Made by a program: the position numbers and the translations under genes. A stretch of DNA of 64,000 bases from Phoenix dactylifera (taxonomy: Eukaryota > Streptophyta > Magnoliopsida > Arecales > Arecaceae), in the NCBI RefSeq assembly GCF_009389715.1, contig NC_052394.1, positions 20,276,899-20,340,898 of the forward strand. Direction: 5' to 3'. Below are positions 17,601-28,800 of this stretch, piece by piece. The notes below the pieces were generated by a model. It was not told the origin of the DNA. It saw only the letters and a program-made list of their open reading frames with translations, and ran no database searches. The number at the start of each line of letters is the position of its first letter. Position 1 is the first letter of the stretch.

Positions 17601-19782
17601 TGCCAGGATGTTGGCCTTTGATAAGTTAATTGCCTGCAGTCATGGACCAGACTCAATGCTACACTGCTACTTTTGTCGCCATAGCCACCTTAGGTTTCTT
17701 GTCAAGATTCCCTTGGTAACGTTGTCCCTCAAGTTGTATTGTTATTTAAGACATGGTACAAAATCAGAAGTAGACAGGTCAATTAATAAGTGAATGAAAT
17801 GCTAGAAAATGACACGGTTTACCTTAACTTCATTCTTTAGGGTTGTCTAATCATCTTAAGATAACATTGTTATTGAACGACTAGTTTCAGAAATAGCCAC
17901 TATATCATCATCGAAGATCAAAAAGCGGCGGAGCTTGCCATTTTTCAGACAAGAAAAGAGGAGCATGGAGAATAAGCATCCACATTTTTCTCACATACAT
18001 ATTGATAAGTGCAAATACATATATGGATTACCTCGAGTGGTGTACCACAAGCAACAAGCTTGATTTGATTATCATGACAGTAATTTAAAAGAGGTTCATA
18101 TTCCTGCCAGCGCTGAGGTGGCCAGTGAGAGGTATAAGATCTTAAGCTTCTGCCATCAATTCTGTCATCAAATATTGTTTTTATAATGAGAATATTAACT
18201 AAAACAGGACTGGCTGAATGTTTTAATCCAAAGAGATATATTGGCGAGTTTATAACATCATAAAGATCAGATATTATAAGATCAAGAGCTGTCACGTCCT
18301 TTGACACTTAATCATCAGCTATTTAAGTTGGTTTCTTAAATAACAGAGAAGAGTTGTTAACAGACAGAATACTGACTAAGAACATAAATAAAGCACGAAG
18401 CTACCACATGGTTGAAAGCTTGCCCAAAAACTATTTAGAGTATCTAATAAGCGTCAAGTGTTTCTTTGATTAATGAATTTAACTGTGAAGTGAAAGGAGG
18501 TAAAAAGGGCAGAAGAACAGAGAAAAAAACAGAGCAGAAGAGAATGGCAAACAAATGAGAAGAGAGAAGCCCAACAAGCTTATCAACAAGATTTTGAAAT
18601 AATGTATGATGTAAGGACATGCTAAACGAATAAAATCCTCATCCCCTTCACAAAAGAGAGGCACTCTTCAACAGGCCAACAAAATCCCATGACTACCTTG
18701 TAGCATGGTAAGCATTAACTCAAGGCATTTCCCAAGTAGATTTACTTGACAGAATTCACCAGCTTGAGTCGTTAAAGATATTGATGCTAAAATACAATTG
18801 TTCTCTATGATAAGATTATTTTGAGATCTGATCACAATCTAAGGACAGGACACATTGACAAAAAAGTGAGCAAACCAGCCATTTTAGAGATAAAAAGGGC
18901 TTCAGCAGCACACTTCTTTATCCAATATCATTGATCAATTATTTCTCCCATGAAACATGAAAACAGTGATTTTGTCAAAGATATTCCATATACTTAATCA
19001 GTTCCACTATTAGATTACCAGAATCCAAACACAAAAGTAAGAATCCTGATAATGATTTGTCACAAATATTCATTTAAGAGTTAGTATTAAAAAAAGGTCG
19101 ATGCAGCAAAGAGAAAAGCAAACCTTCCATCCATGAACTGATTGAGCTGCTCTTGGAGAGTGCAAGGGAAGGCTTCCAAAGCCACCGAGATTGTTAGCTG
19201 CCGCTCAAAGCATCGGTTTCGAAGATTTTTAACAATTTCCAGCTCCAAAACCCTATCGTCACGATCGGGAACCTGCTCGGCCTCCCCCAAATAGACAACC
19301 CGAGCGCTCATGAGCTTCTCCCACACCCTGCTCTTGTTCTTCCCCAGCGCCTGGGGCTCCCCGATCACCGTCGCGTCGTAAACCCTGGACAATATCGCCA
19401 CCTCCCCCTCCTCTTTCTTCTCCTTTTCCGCATCCTTGACGGCGGCGCCGGACGCCACGCCGGTGGCGGCGGCCGGAGCATCAGGGGCCCTCTCCTCCGC
19501 CCTGGCGGCGGCGATCGAGTGGAGGAGAACCGTCGCGGAAGCCAAGGAGGGGAGGAGAAGGAACTCCCGTCGCTTCCCGGCGAGAAACCGGCGGTGCTCG
19601 GCCTGGCTTTCGGCATCTCCGGCGGCGGGGTCTCTCCGGAGCCCAGCGCAGAGGGGCCTCGTGTGGCGGCTCGCCGACGAGGGATGACCGGAGAGTTGGA
19701 TTCTTGGTCCTGCGTGGGGAAGGGGGGAGGGGCGCCAGAGGAAGGGCTTAAAATCGGCGATGTTTTGGGCGTGGGTTATCAT
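11646..19782 (-). CDS. RER5/RER6-like: RETICULATA-RELATED protein with Tiki/ChaN-like plus RETICULATA domains, chloroplast
   Basis: Seven exons on the minus strand: 19124-19782, 18032-18161, 14776-15306, 14363-14470, 13571-14119, 12761-12877, 11646-11810; all GT-AG and in phase, 752 residues. The N-terminus (about 1-95) is rich in Arg, Ser and Ala and fits a plastid transit peptide. Residues about 125-440 form the Tiki/haem-uptake ChaN-like region (DUF399), with VVYLGEAEQ near 162, the block [14 protein letters not shown], then [14 protein letters not shown] and [16 protein letters not shown]. Residues about 475-690 form the RETICULATA domain (DUF3411), with [43 protein letters not shown] and [14 protein letters not shown]. 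This order is that of Arabidopsis RER5 and RER6. RER proteins sit in plastid envelope membranes and affect leaf mesophyll and chloroplast development; the biochemical role is unknown. The chosen ATG is the only early in-frame one. Exon 1 is GC-rich, later exons are AT-rich. Confidence 0.9.
12576..12716. repeat. LTR-like relic in intron 6 of the RETICULATA-RELATED gene
   Basis: A 140-base block beginning TGTAACAATCC and containing ACCGATGTGGGACT lies just beside exon 6. It resembles dispersed LTR-like repeats common in plant introns and promoters. I see only this one copy and no target duplication, so family and ends are uncertain. Confidence 0.25.
16443..16626. repeat. Tandem duplication, period 89, in RER intron 2
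   Basis: Two copies starting GATGATGCATTATA at 16443 and 16532. Each contains CAACAACAACA followed by GAAGTGCAAACCAA and CACTTGAATTTATTTT. About 85 percent alike by eye. It lies in the 2.7-kb intron between exons 2 and 3. Confidence 0.75.
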
Positions 19783-22700
19783 CTTCCGCGGCGGCGTTCG
19801 ATTAAAGAAGCTCTCCTCCGGAGCAAGGGGAAAGGAAGAAGGCTATAAACGTTTCATTAATAGTCGGGCCGCCGGCACGATGTACGGGGACTTCAATTTG
19901 GACCGTATATCACTTAACGCCGTTAATAACTCCGTTATGAACCGTTGTAACAGTTAAGAAATGTAACATCTTATTCTAAATAATGTTTAAAATGTAGAAT
20001 ATTAGTGTTTCTTGTAAGAAATATTTAAGAATGAATGTTTCTTTTTGGTAAACTTGTCTCTTATTACCTCATGTCCTTGAGCTTTTGTCATCATTTTAAA
20101 GTCCCAAATGGCAAGTCTAGCTGCATAAAGCTATCTTAATAAAAATAAAAATAAAAAAAAGGGGAAGAAGAACGAGCACAGTGAGCATTAGATTGAAACA
20201 TATTAATGTCTTATGAGTTGCTGTAAATAGCTAGTGTGTCAATCTATAGCACGATCCTAAGTATGCCTATTTTTCTATATAATTCTTTTTAAGAAAATCA
20301 TTTTAGTGTATATTTTAATTACCAATATTTTCGACCATGCAACTCATTATGATTCTGTATTGGCAGAAATGCATGAGAATGACCGTTATATAAGTTTACT
20401 TGATTATTACACATTTATAACAATTGGTTGTATAGGTTGCTTACGTAGGTGGTTAATTTAATGGAGGTTGGTTTCGGCTCTCCTTTGATTTGAATCGGTC
20501 GAGGCTAAGCTTAAATTATTTGGTTCTCCCATGTGAGAAATTTTCCAATATTAAATTGGCGCAACAGAATAGCTGAAGCCAAGTTCGTGTTTGCGGAATA
20601 AAAAACGTTTACGTGTACAGAATACATCCATTGATGTGAGTGGCCAAGGCTGAGCTTTCCGAGCTGGAAATATGGCGGTTGTTGGGATGCGTGGACTGAG
20701 ATCGGGCAGGCTTCTACCACCACACCCGGGAGTTCGGACTCTACGAAGCCCACTTGCCAATCAGCGGGCTTGACGACGACTATGAGTGCGAAAAGCCTAA
20801 AACTGACGTGGTATTGACGTGTCAGTCTAAAGCTCACCAGGTTTTGGAGTGGTCTCGGGCAGTGCTGCAAGGATCAGACACGTCAATTTAATACTTATCC
20901 AGCCAGGGGGATGTCATGATCACTGGGTTTTTTTTTTTTTTTTCTCTTTTCAAGGAAAAAAAATGGCAAACCTGGGTCAGCAAAACCGGTCAGGTTGGCC
21001 AGGTCGCACGAAAGCTGGCCAAATCTAAGTGGTTGCAGCGGGTCAATTGTAAATTGGATCTCTAGAGAGCTAAGAGACGTCCCGATTATTTAGACATTTC
21101 TTTGTTAAGGAGAGCTTGAAACACCTTGTCGGGAGGCAAAAACAAAAATCTAAATTTGGCCTTTCTGGTTTATGTTTTCCAGGTTCGACCAATTGGTTTA
21201 ACTTGTATCAGAAATTATGGGCAATGTTATAGATATGGTATATGCCATATTTTACCGAATTGGACGGTATGAAATGTACCATATTGTACCAGTTTGGTAC
21301 CGATATATATAACGTACTGACATTCAATATGCCGAATAGGTTCCGTACCGTATTATACTATATCGATATAATGATAGCATGGCATGTGTATTTTGGTTTC
21401 AGATCTTTGTTTGTGTGTTTTTGTAGAGTAAGCTAAATGAGTTGATCTACTCGCCGCTCGTTCAACACCCTGTGTGAAATTCTCCAGCTTATATGGTAGG
21501 GCAGTTTACTCTTCAATTAGGTTGAAAGTGAATTCTATCAACTTTCCCCAAAAAAGTTCTTTTGATCTCATAATAAATTGGTTATTTTAGTTTTCTGAAA
21601 AGGGGTAGAAGTTGAACCCTGGCTATTAAAGCCCTGGTTATTGTAGGAACCCAGACCTGATATGTTTCATCGGATCAGCTATAAGTTTTGTCACTCTGAC
21701 ATGCTTGACCAGTCAGTTTTTTGAGCCTATTGACCAATCCTAGATGAGTCTGATGATTATGACTATAAAAATTTGAGTTTTCTGGACTTGTATACCTTTG
21801 CACAAAAAAACAGGTTTATTATATATTTATCTTTTGAAAATATCATTTGAATATATATCTCTTAAATCATCTAATTTTTGCAACGAGACCTTTTTCTATT
21901 AAATTTTGATTCACGGTTATCAATAAATAACTATTTTAATTATAAAATAACTTTATGACTTTTTTTCCATTAACACTTCTAAAAAAAAATATACAAGCAT
22001 ATAACTTCTTAAAATATAAACCGAGATTGTACGCATTGTAGAATGTTGTGCAATGCCCAATGACTACATCAAAAAATAGATGACTATCAAACAAGATATT
22101 TTTACATGCTATACGTCATTGTTGGTAGCCATCGACCGTTGTTCAGTATATTATTTCTATATTTTTGAGGATTGGAGTAGTCTATTGACATCTTATTAAT
22201 TTAAAAATAAGATACAGATATTAGTAAGTTCATTTTTCAAATCTTCAAATCCCCATATATAGACCAACCATATGTATTACTTTACAGAAAAGTGGTCCAA
22301 CCTATACGTCATCTCTCATTTATTATGTGGACTACTAGGCCTTCTTCTTTGGAAGAATTATGTCCATGACCCACTTTGCAAGAATGAGAATTGGAAATAA
22401 ATTTCTCATGTTGGCTCAATTCCATTGTTGGAAACCTAGACATTAATGAGCTTTCACAATTTTGACCCTATATCCAAATCTAGATGATGACCAAGCTATG
22501 GCCTGTGACCTCTTAAATGGAGCTTACACTTAGCTCAACCCTCTAAAATTTACAATTGTCGATACAAAATTAGTACTTTATTTTCTTATAGCTTCATTAA
22601 CTAAAATATCATAGGGCATGAAGATTGTGATGGCCATAGAAGCCCCTCTATCTTACTAGGAGATGTAAGCTTTGAAGCATTAGGTTCGATTAACGTTACG

Positions 22701-24100
22701 AAGTTATCCTCTCATGGCTATACCATTATACGACTTGGTCAACTGCCTCATTTGAGAACTAAGCACACCACATCTAACCACTTTTCTCACATGCATAAGC
22801 ACCAAAATATTCAAATTCACAAAGCTCCGTAGTAATCAAGCAATGATCTCCTGTTGTGAGCCTAGTCGATAAAAATAATTTAATTTCCTAGATATGTAGT
22901 TTCTTAAGCTCTCTAGCTTTGTAGTGTATGGGTTATGTTGCTTAAATAATAATCGAGAAAAGACTAAGCTAACTCTACCCTTTCACTTTACTTTATTAGT
23001 TATCAAAAGTTAGTCATTAAGACAATAAACAAAATTTAACATGTTTATGTCAGGTATGAACTTTTAGTTGACTTTTAGAGCCATATCGAACAAATCCTCT
23101 ACGTGGGAAATGAGTCAAGTTGTTTAATAAGCCTTGCATCCTTACTTTAACTATCACCATGAAAGCCTATGCTATCTCCTTGGTGTTAGCCAGTGTTCTT
23201 ATTCGCCATCCAAGGCTACAAATTAAGATATGAAATCCGATATCCGCTCATCTTCTGTATTAGATACAAATATAATAATCAGGGTGGGCAAATTGTCCAA
23301 TAACTATAATTTATGGAATCAATAAGCAAATTTGCAATGGAATTTAAAAAAAAGGGGTAACAGAAACACATCATATCAGACTTGCTGATGATTTGTAGTT
23401 ATATCAACTAACAAATTTCTCCATGACTACTTTAATATTAGAGAATCATAAATATCCAATCTAATGCGAGAATTTTTTGTTGAACCAATTTAGTGCAAAT
23501 TCATTCAGCTGGTAGCATGCATTACTCCTCTAACAAAACGGTAAAAAGATATTAATATTGATTAGAATAACATCTCAAAAAAAATGAGAAACATATCATA
23601 TCAAACCTGCCGGCAATTTACAATACCAAATAGTTATTTTCTCATAATCAACATGAACGATATCCTAAAAATTCAATCCAATAAAATAATAATTCAGGAT
23701 AGCAAGCCATCTCGGTCCATTTATCACATATCACAAAATAATTGTAGATCTTCATCTTCATCAGGTTCCCTTGAGTTCTCTATTTGTCAAGTATTAGTGC
23801 CTTTTTCTTCTCTTTTCCCCCCTTGTGCAAGCCTGCAAGGATTCTAAATGGGTAATTGAACTGGGCCCAGGAACCATTTACTTATAAAAAGTACTTCATT
23901 ATGGGCCTCGTCAACCTAGGCTCAGGCCCATTAATAAGGGTGACCTTGGCGCTGCGGCAGTTACATTTATTTTATGGAGGGGGACTTGAGGAGTATAACT
24001 TGGGAGTGTATCTCGAAAGAACTACGCTATGGTCTACATTCGTGCATGTACTTAGGAAAAGAAGGTGATTAATGCGTTGCCTTTCACGGAAAAGGAAATG
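19783..24100. other. Long intergenic region between divergent RER and DCD-Kelch genes
   Basis: The first 100-200 bases are the GC-rich leader and promoter side of the RETICULATA-RELATED gene. The rest is AT-rich. A short GC-richer stretch at about 20560-20850 is open on the minus strand but unlike any protein I know. Poly-T of about 20 lies near 20930. A degraded GTACC-rich element sits at 21236-21370. From 21800 to 23850 I see only decayed sequence without recognisable genes. Confidence 0.5.
21236..21370. repeat. Degraded GTACC-rich repeat
   Basis: Dense in TACCG, GGTAC and CGGTA pieces in both orientations (ATGGTATATGCCATAT, TTGTACCAGTTTGGTACCG, CCGTACCGTAT). It matches the style of the better-preserved copies at 28925-29126 and 51279-51466, but its ends are not clear. 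Confidence 0.4.
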
Positions 24101-24109
24101 AGAAGGTCG

Positions 24110-24300
24110 GCTGATTTTAAAAGGCACCGTCACTTCCACTCTCTCCGCCGCCTTCCTTCTCTGAGCGCGCGCTCTCCTCCCCCTCCAAAAGCCCGGGTTG
24201 ATCGTCCCTCTTCTTTGCTGCTCTCTCCATTTTCTGTTCTCTTTTCTTCATCCTTGGACTCACCCATTTACGTTCGCAGTTAGAAACGGAGTTAGAAACC
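24110..24300 (+). promoter_or_regulatory. Probable promoter and 5' untranslated exon of the DCD-Kelch gene
   Basis: A pyrimidine- and GC-rich block (CTCTCCGCCGCC, GAGCGCGCGCTC, CCCGGG) rises out of AT-rich spacer, as is usual at plant transcription starts. The next 1.5 kb contains no in-frame coding sequence before the ATG at 25806, so a 5' untranslated intron is likely, ending at the acceptor CACACAAACAG just before 25805 or at TTGCATTGTAG near 25659. Inference from composition and splice sites only. Confidence 0.45.
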
Positions 24301-25805
24301 GCTGATCCTTCTTTTCACAGAAATGTGCGTTGCAGGCATTAAATCTTACTTTCCATCGTCTCCGTGGTTAAATTTCTTGTCGTGGATGTCTGTGTTTGCA
24401 ATGTGCCATGGATTAATATGTTTGTTTTTTTTTTTTTGTGAGGGTTGATGGATTTGAAGAGATAGTATTGTTCGTCGGTAGAGATTTTTGAGTTATTTTA
24501 ATGAAAATAAGGAAGGAATGTTGTTTTCCGAAAGGGTTTTTAATATATATATTTTTTTAGTTTGAGATTGTGCTAGGTTTTACTGGGAACTGCATTTGTG
24601 GTAAACTTTTTGCCTGTTTTTGCTTTAATATTCATCTGAGATCTGAAAATGATTTAGTGGTTTTCTGTAAGAGAAATGGTAGACAAACGGAACTGCATTT
24701 TTTTTTTTTTTTTGAAAAAAAACAACAAATAGATGCAGGAAGCAGCCCCCAAGTGATCTATTAATGAAGCACGGATTGGGTGGCAATAGCTTATGGGCTT
24801 TATGTTTTTCCATGGTTTTGTAAGCCATTTTCACATATTTGCAGGCGGTTTTGCCACATTTTTTTTTTCTTCAGGCTCTTCCTTAAATTTTCCTTGTGCG
24901 TTCTCAATCATGGAGAAACGGGTTAATCCATTTCTGAAATAGCTTCCTTGGAAGCACTGGTACATGAAAACATTTTATGATATGTAAGAAAGCCATTCCA
25001 TAGCAGTTCCTTTAATAGGAACATCACTGGTTGAACATCACAAACATTGGGCTTATTTGGCTCAAAAGATTCTCTTGAAAGTCTACTTATCAGGCTGAGA
25101 ACAATCTAAGCACCTTTTCTTACCTTTTGGGTGCACACCTGAACTGCTTGAATTCTAGACATCGGCTGCATGTACTTAACTGCTGATTCTTCTCTGGTTA
25201 CTTATAGGTGATAATGAAATTTAGCGTGCATTGGTTTCATGACAATTATATGACCTTAGCTTTTGCCTCTCTTTTCTGCTAGTGTTTGTAGATTGTTATA
25301 AAATGTATGCTCTGGCATTGCAAGGGATTTGTGTAAAACTGAGGCTCTTAAGGTATTAAGGTAGATGATAGCACACAATGTCTTTTTATCCCTTCACTGT
25401 AGTATAAATCTGTGATAGTTTCATACTGTCCCTAGAACGGCTACAAGTAAGTATCTATTTTTCTCTTAAGGTATCTGGAGTTTATCCTTTTCCATGTAGC
25501 ACTTAGATTTTTCTTTTCAACATGTTTTCTTAATACTTATTATAGTGACTTACTTTCATGTATATTGACCTGTAGCTGCTTCTCACAGGTAATATTACAT
25601 TATGTATTTAATTGAACATAAGTCATTTTCACATTTTGATGTAAGTTTTTGCATTGTAGGAGAAAGAATCAGTCTGATTTTCTTTTCTTTTTTTTAAAAA
25701 AAGGCAGAAAACTAATACTCTGCATTCGTCGTTGTGCTTTCAGTTTCTCTTTCGGATTGTTTCATCTTAATATTCAAGTTAATGTTATTTTCTCACACAA
25801 ACAGA

Positions 25806-28800
25806 ATGGACCAAAGGAAGATTGCACATGCAGTAAGTGTGCCTTCCAACAGCTCTGTCTCTGCTAGAAACTTGCGCAAGAACGATTTGGGGGGAGTCAT
25901 CTTTGGGTGCAAACACAGCACAATAGCAGAGTGCCTCTCAAAGCAATTATTTGGTTAGTTCTTGCATCTGTCTTCACACTCGCATGCTACAAATATTTTA
26001 TGATCTCAAGTTAATTAACTTTAGTTCTTTGATAATGCTTAAGCTTTTTGCCTGTTCCTCGATTCCTTTTGCAAATTGGATTCTGGAAATCTTATGCAAC
26101 TGTGGCAGTTAGATGTCACAGAATCATGTTATTAATTTTCCTTTAATCTTATTAAGACATTATGTTATGCATGGTTAAAATCTTATACATGTTAGTTCTG
26201 TTTACATTGAGTGATTTTCATCAATAACTAAAAATAACGTTCCATCGATGCATGTCATCTTTGTATCTGGCAGGCTTACCATTCTCGCACTTCAGCTATG
26301 TAAGAAATATTGAGGAAGGTCTTCCTCTATTTCTGTTTAATTATAGTGATCGGAAGCTGCATGGCATCTATGAGGCTGCAAGTCGTGGGCAGTTGAATGC
26401 CAACTCATATGCTTGGACTGATGGTGGTGCCGAAAGGACACCCTTTCCTGCACAGGTATTAATGATCAGCAGTTTCTTTCTTGTGATATAGGTGGTCAGG
26501 CTTTTCATTTTATCTTCCTGATGTAGCTCAGTAACAATCCTTTTATTGAGTTTCCTTATTTGTATTTGTCAAAAAAAAAAAAACTAAGAAATCTTTTTTT
26601 TGTTGCTTTTTTTATCAAGGTTGCAATCCACATCAAAATGCGCTACCAACCACTCCCTGAGGATCAGTTCAAAAAAGTCCTTGCAGACAATTATTATACA
26701 CATCGACACTTCTGGTTTGAGCTGGATCATGCACAAGCAAGAGCGCTGATTGCATTGTTCAAGTCTTCATCTTATCCTATCAATACCCGGCTCACTCCTG
26801 ATGTATCAAACAAGACCAAGTTTTTAATATCATTACCAGCCACCAGAGGGAGCACAACTGCAAATATGGAACGCACATATGCTAAGGTCTGTGAGTTGAA
26901 AAAGGATTTGGAGTCATCTGTTGATATGGTGATTGAGAATAAGTTCACATCACTTGGTTGGGATGATGGAGATCTTGAACCAGGTAGCTCAAGTAAGACA
27001 TCATCTGGTGCTCCTGATGATATGGAAAATAAAGTGCCACAGCTATTCTCTGTTTGGGAGGAATGGGTAGAGAAAAATGAGTTGGCAAAGGGCTCAGGTG
27101 CTAGCACTTATTTGGATGGAGGGAACCAAATATTGCAGGAACAACAGTCTGGTAATGAGAAACTAGCACCTGACATGGAAATGGTGTTACTTAAGCTAAA
27201 GGAGCTGTCTGCTGATCACCAGCCTTTAAATTCATCTGCCAATGAATGCAATGCAGATAGTGTGATCCCATATGACCCTGTCCCTATAGAAGTGCATGAG
27301 AATAATGAACAGATTGCTGAGGATTGCCCAATTTTGGATGAGAAGGAAGAAACTGCAACTGCAACCAACCTTGTCCAAGGAAATGCAGAGGTAGTTAAGC
27401 TAGCAGGCCTTGTGTAGTTTTGTCCTATATGATTTCTTTTTCTTATGCCATATACCTTTCCTAATCCTTCAATTCCTTCCCCCTAATTTTAATAATTAAT
27501 AATTCCTGTATGTTTTCATGTAGTTGATGCAGGTTATCAAAGAGCTGCAAGAAAGGACAACAAATTTGGAGAAGAAGCAGGTTCTCTCTCTCTCTCTCTC
27601 TCTGTGCGCGCGCGCGCGCGCGTGCTTGCATGGGTGAACATGCATGGTGCAAGTCTAGAAATTATTTACTACATGTTTGCTTTGGACCTTTTTTTATGGA
27701 GAAGAATTTTAAATTCTTGTATTTTGAGCAAAAGTTTTGAATATTGTTAAATCGTAACAACTAACAAGTTAGCTCTAGTTTTGGATCGGCTTTTGTTATA
27801 TATATACATATGTGTGTGTATATGTATGTATGATATATGTCTCTCTCTCTCTATATATATATATAGAGAGAGAGAAAGGGCTAGACTTGGCTACACTCAA
27901 GTGGGTCTCCACTCAGATCCAGTTAGATCTACATTAGAAAATAGGAGTTCTATATCGATGATCCGAGCCATTGAATGTGATCTACTATCTCTAAATTGCT
28001 CACGCACCAAAATCATATGATTTCAAGATCCCTAGCCTATGCATCAAGTGATCAAAAAAATATACATAATTTAATATTATTTAAGCTATCCAATTTTTTG
28101 ATCACTTGATGCGTAGGTAGGGGTATGTAAATCATATAATTTTTGATATGTAAGCAATTTAGCGACAGTAGATCACATCCAACGGCTTGATCATTAGTGT
28201 GGGATTCCCATCGTCTAGTCTAGACCTGATCGAATCTAAGTGGAGATCCACTCAAGTGGTGCCAAGTTTGGTTCTCTCTCTCTCTATATATATATATATA
28301 TGTATCCCTCGTTGTTCTATTTTATTATTGCAAACCATTGGCACCTGCATCTGTTGGATTTGATGTTCATCCATAGGGATTCCTTGATTTCTCAATGTTA
28401 GATCCAATTGCTTTTTTCATGTTGGTGTTTCAGCTTACTTGCTAAAATTCATTTCTTCAATATATTTTTCTACCATCTTCATTCTATTATTTTTTAAAAC
28501 ATTAAGAAACTTAAGAATTCTTGTTGAATGATAAAGAAATTAAGAGAATTAAGAATGATATTAAATTGAAGCTTAAGGAAAAGGTTTATATTTTGCATTG
28601 TAAACATATTGGATATCTAGCTTCATGGCTTAGATCATGGATTCACTTCAAAACTTGGTCATTAAGTTTCATCACACCAAAGCTGCATGTTGCAGCTATA
28701 AGACTTAGGTCATCATTGTATTGAATCCTAATGCCTCAACCCTTTTCCCCCATCAATTGACCTATGTCATCTGTCAAATGTTGCGAGAAACTATCTACTT

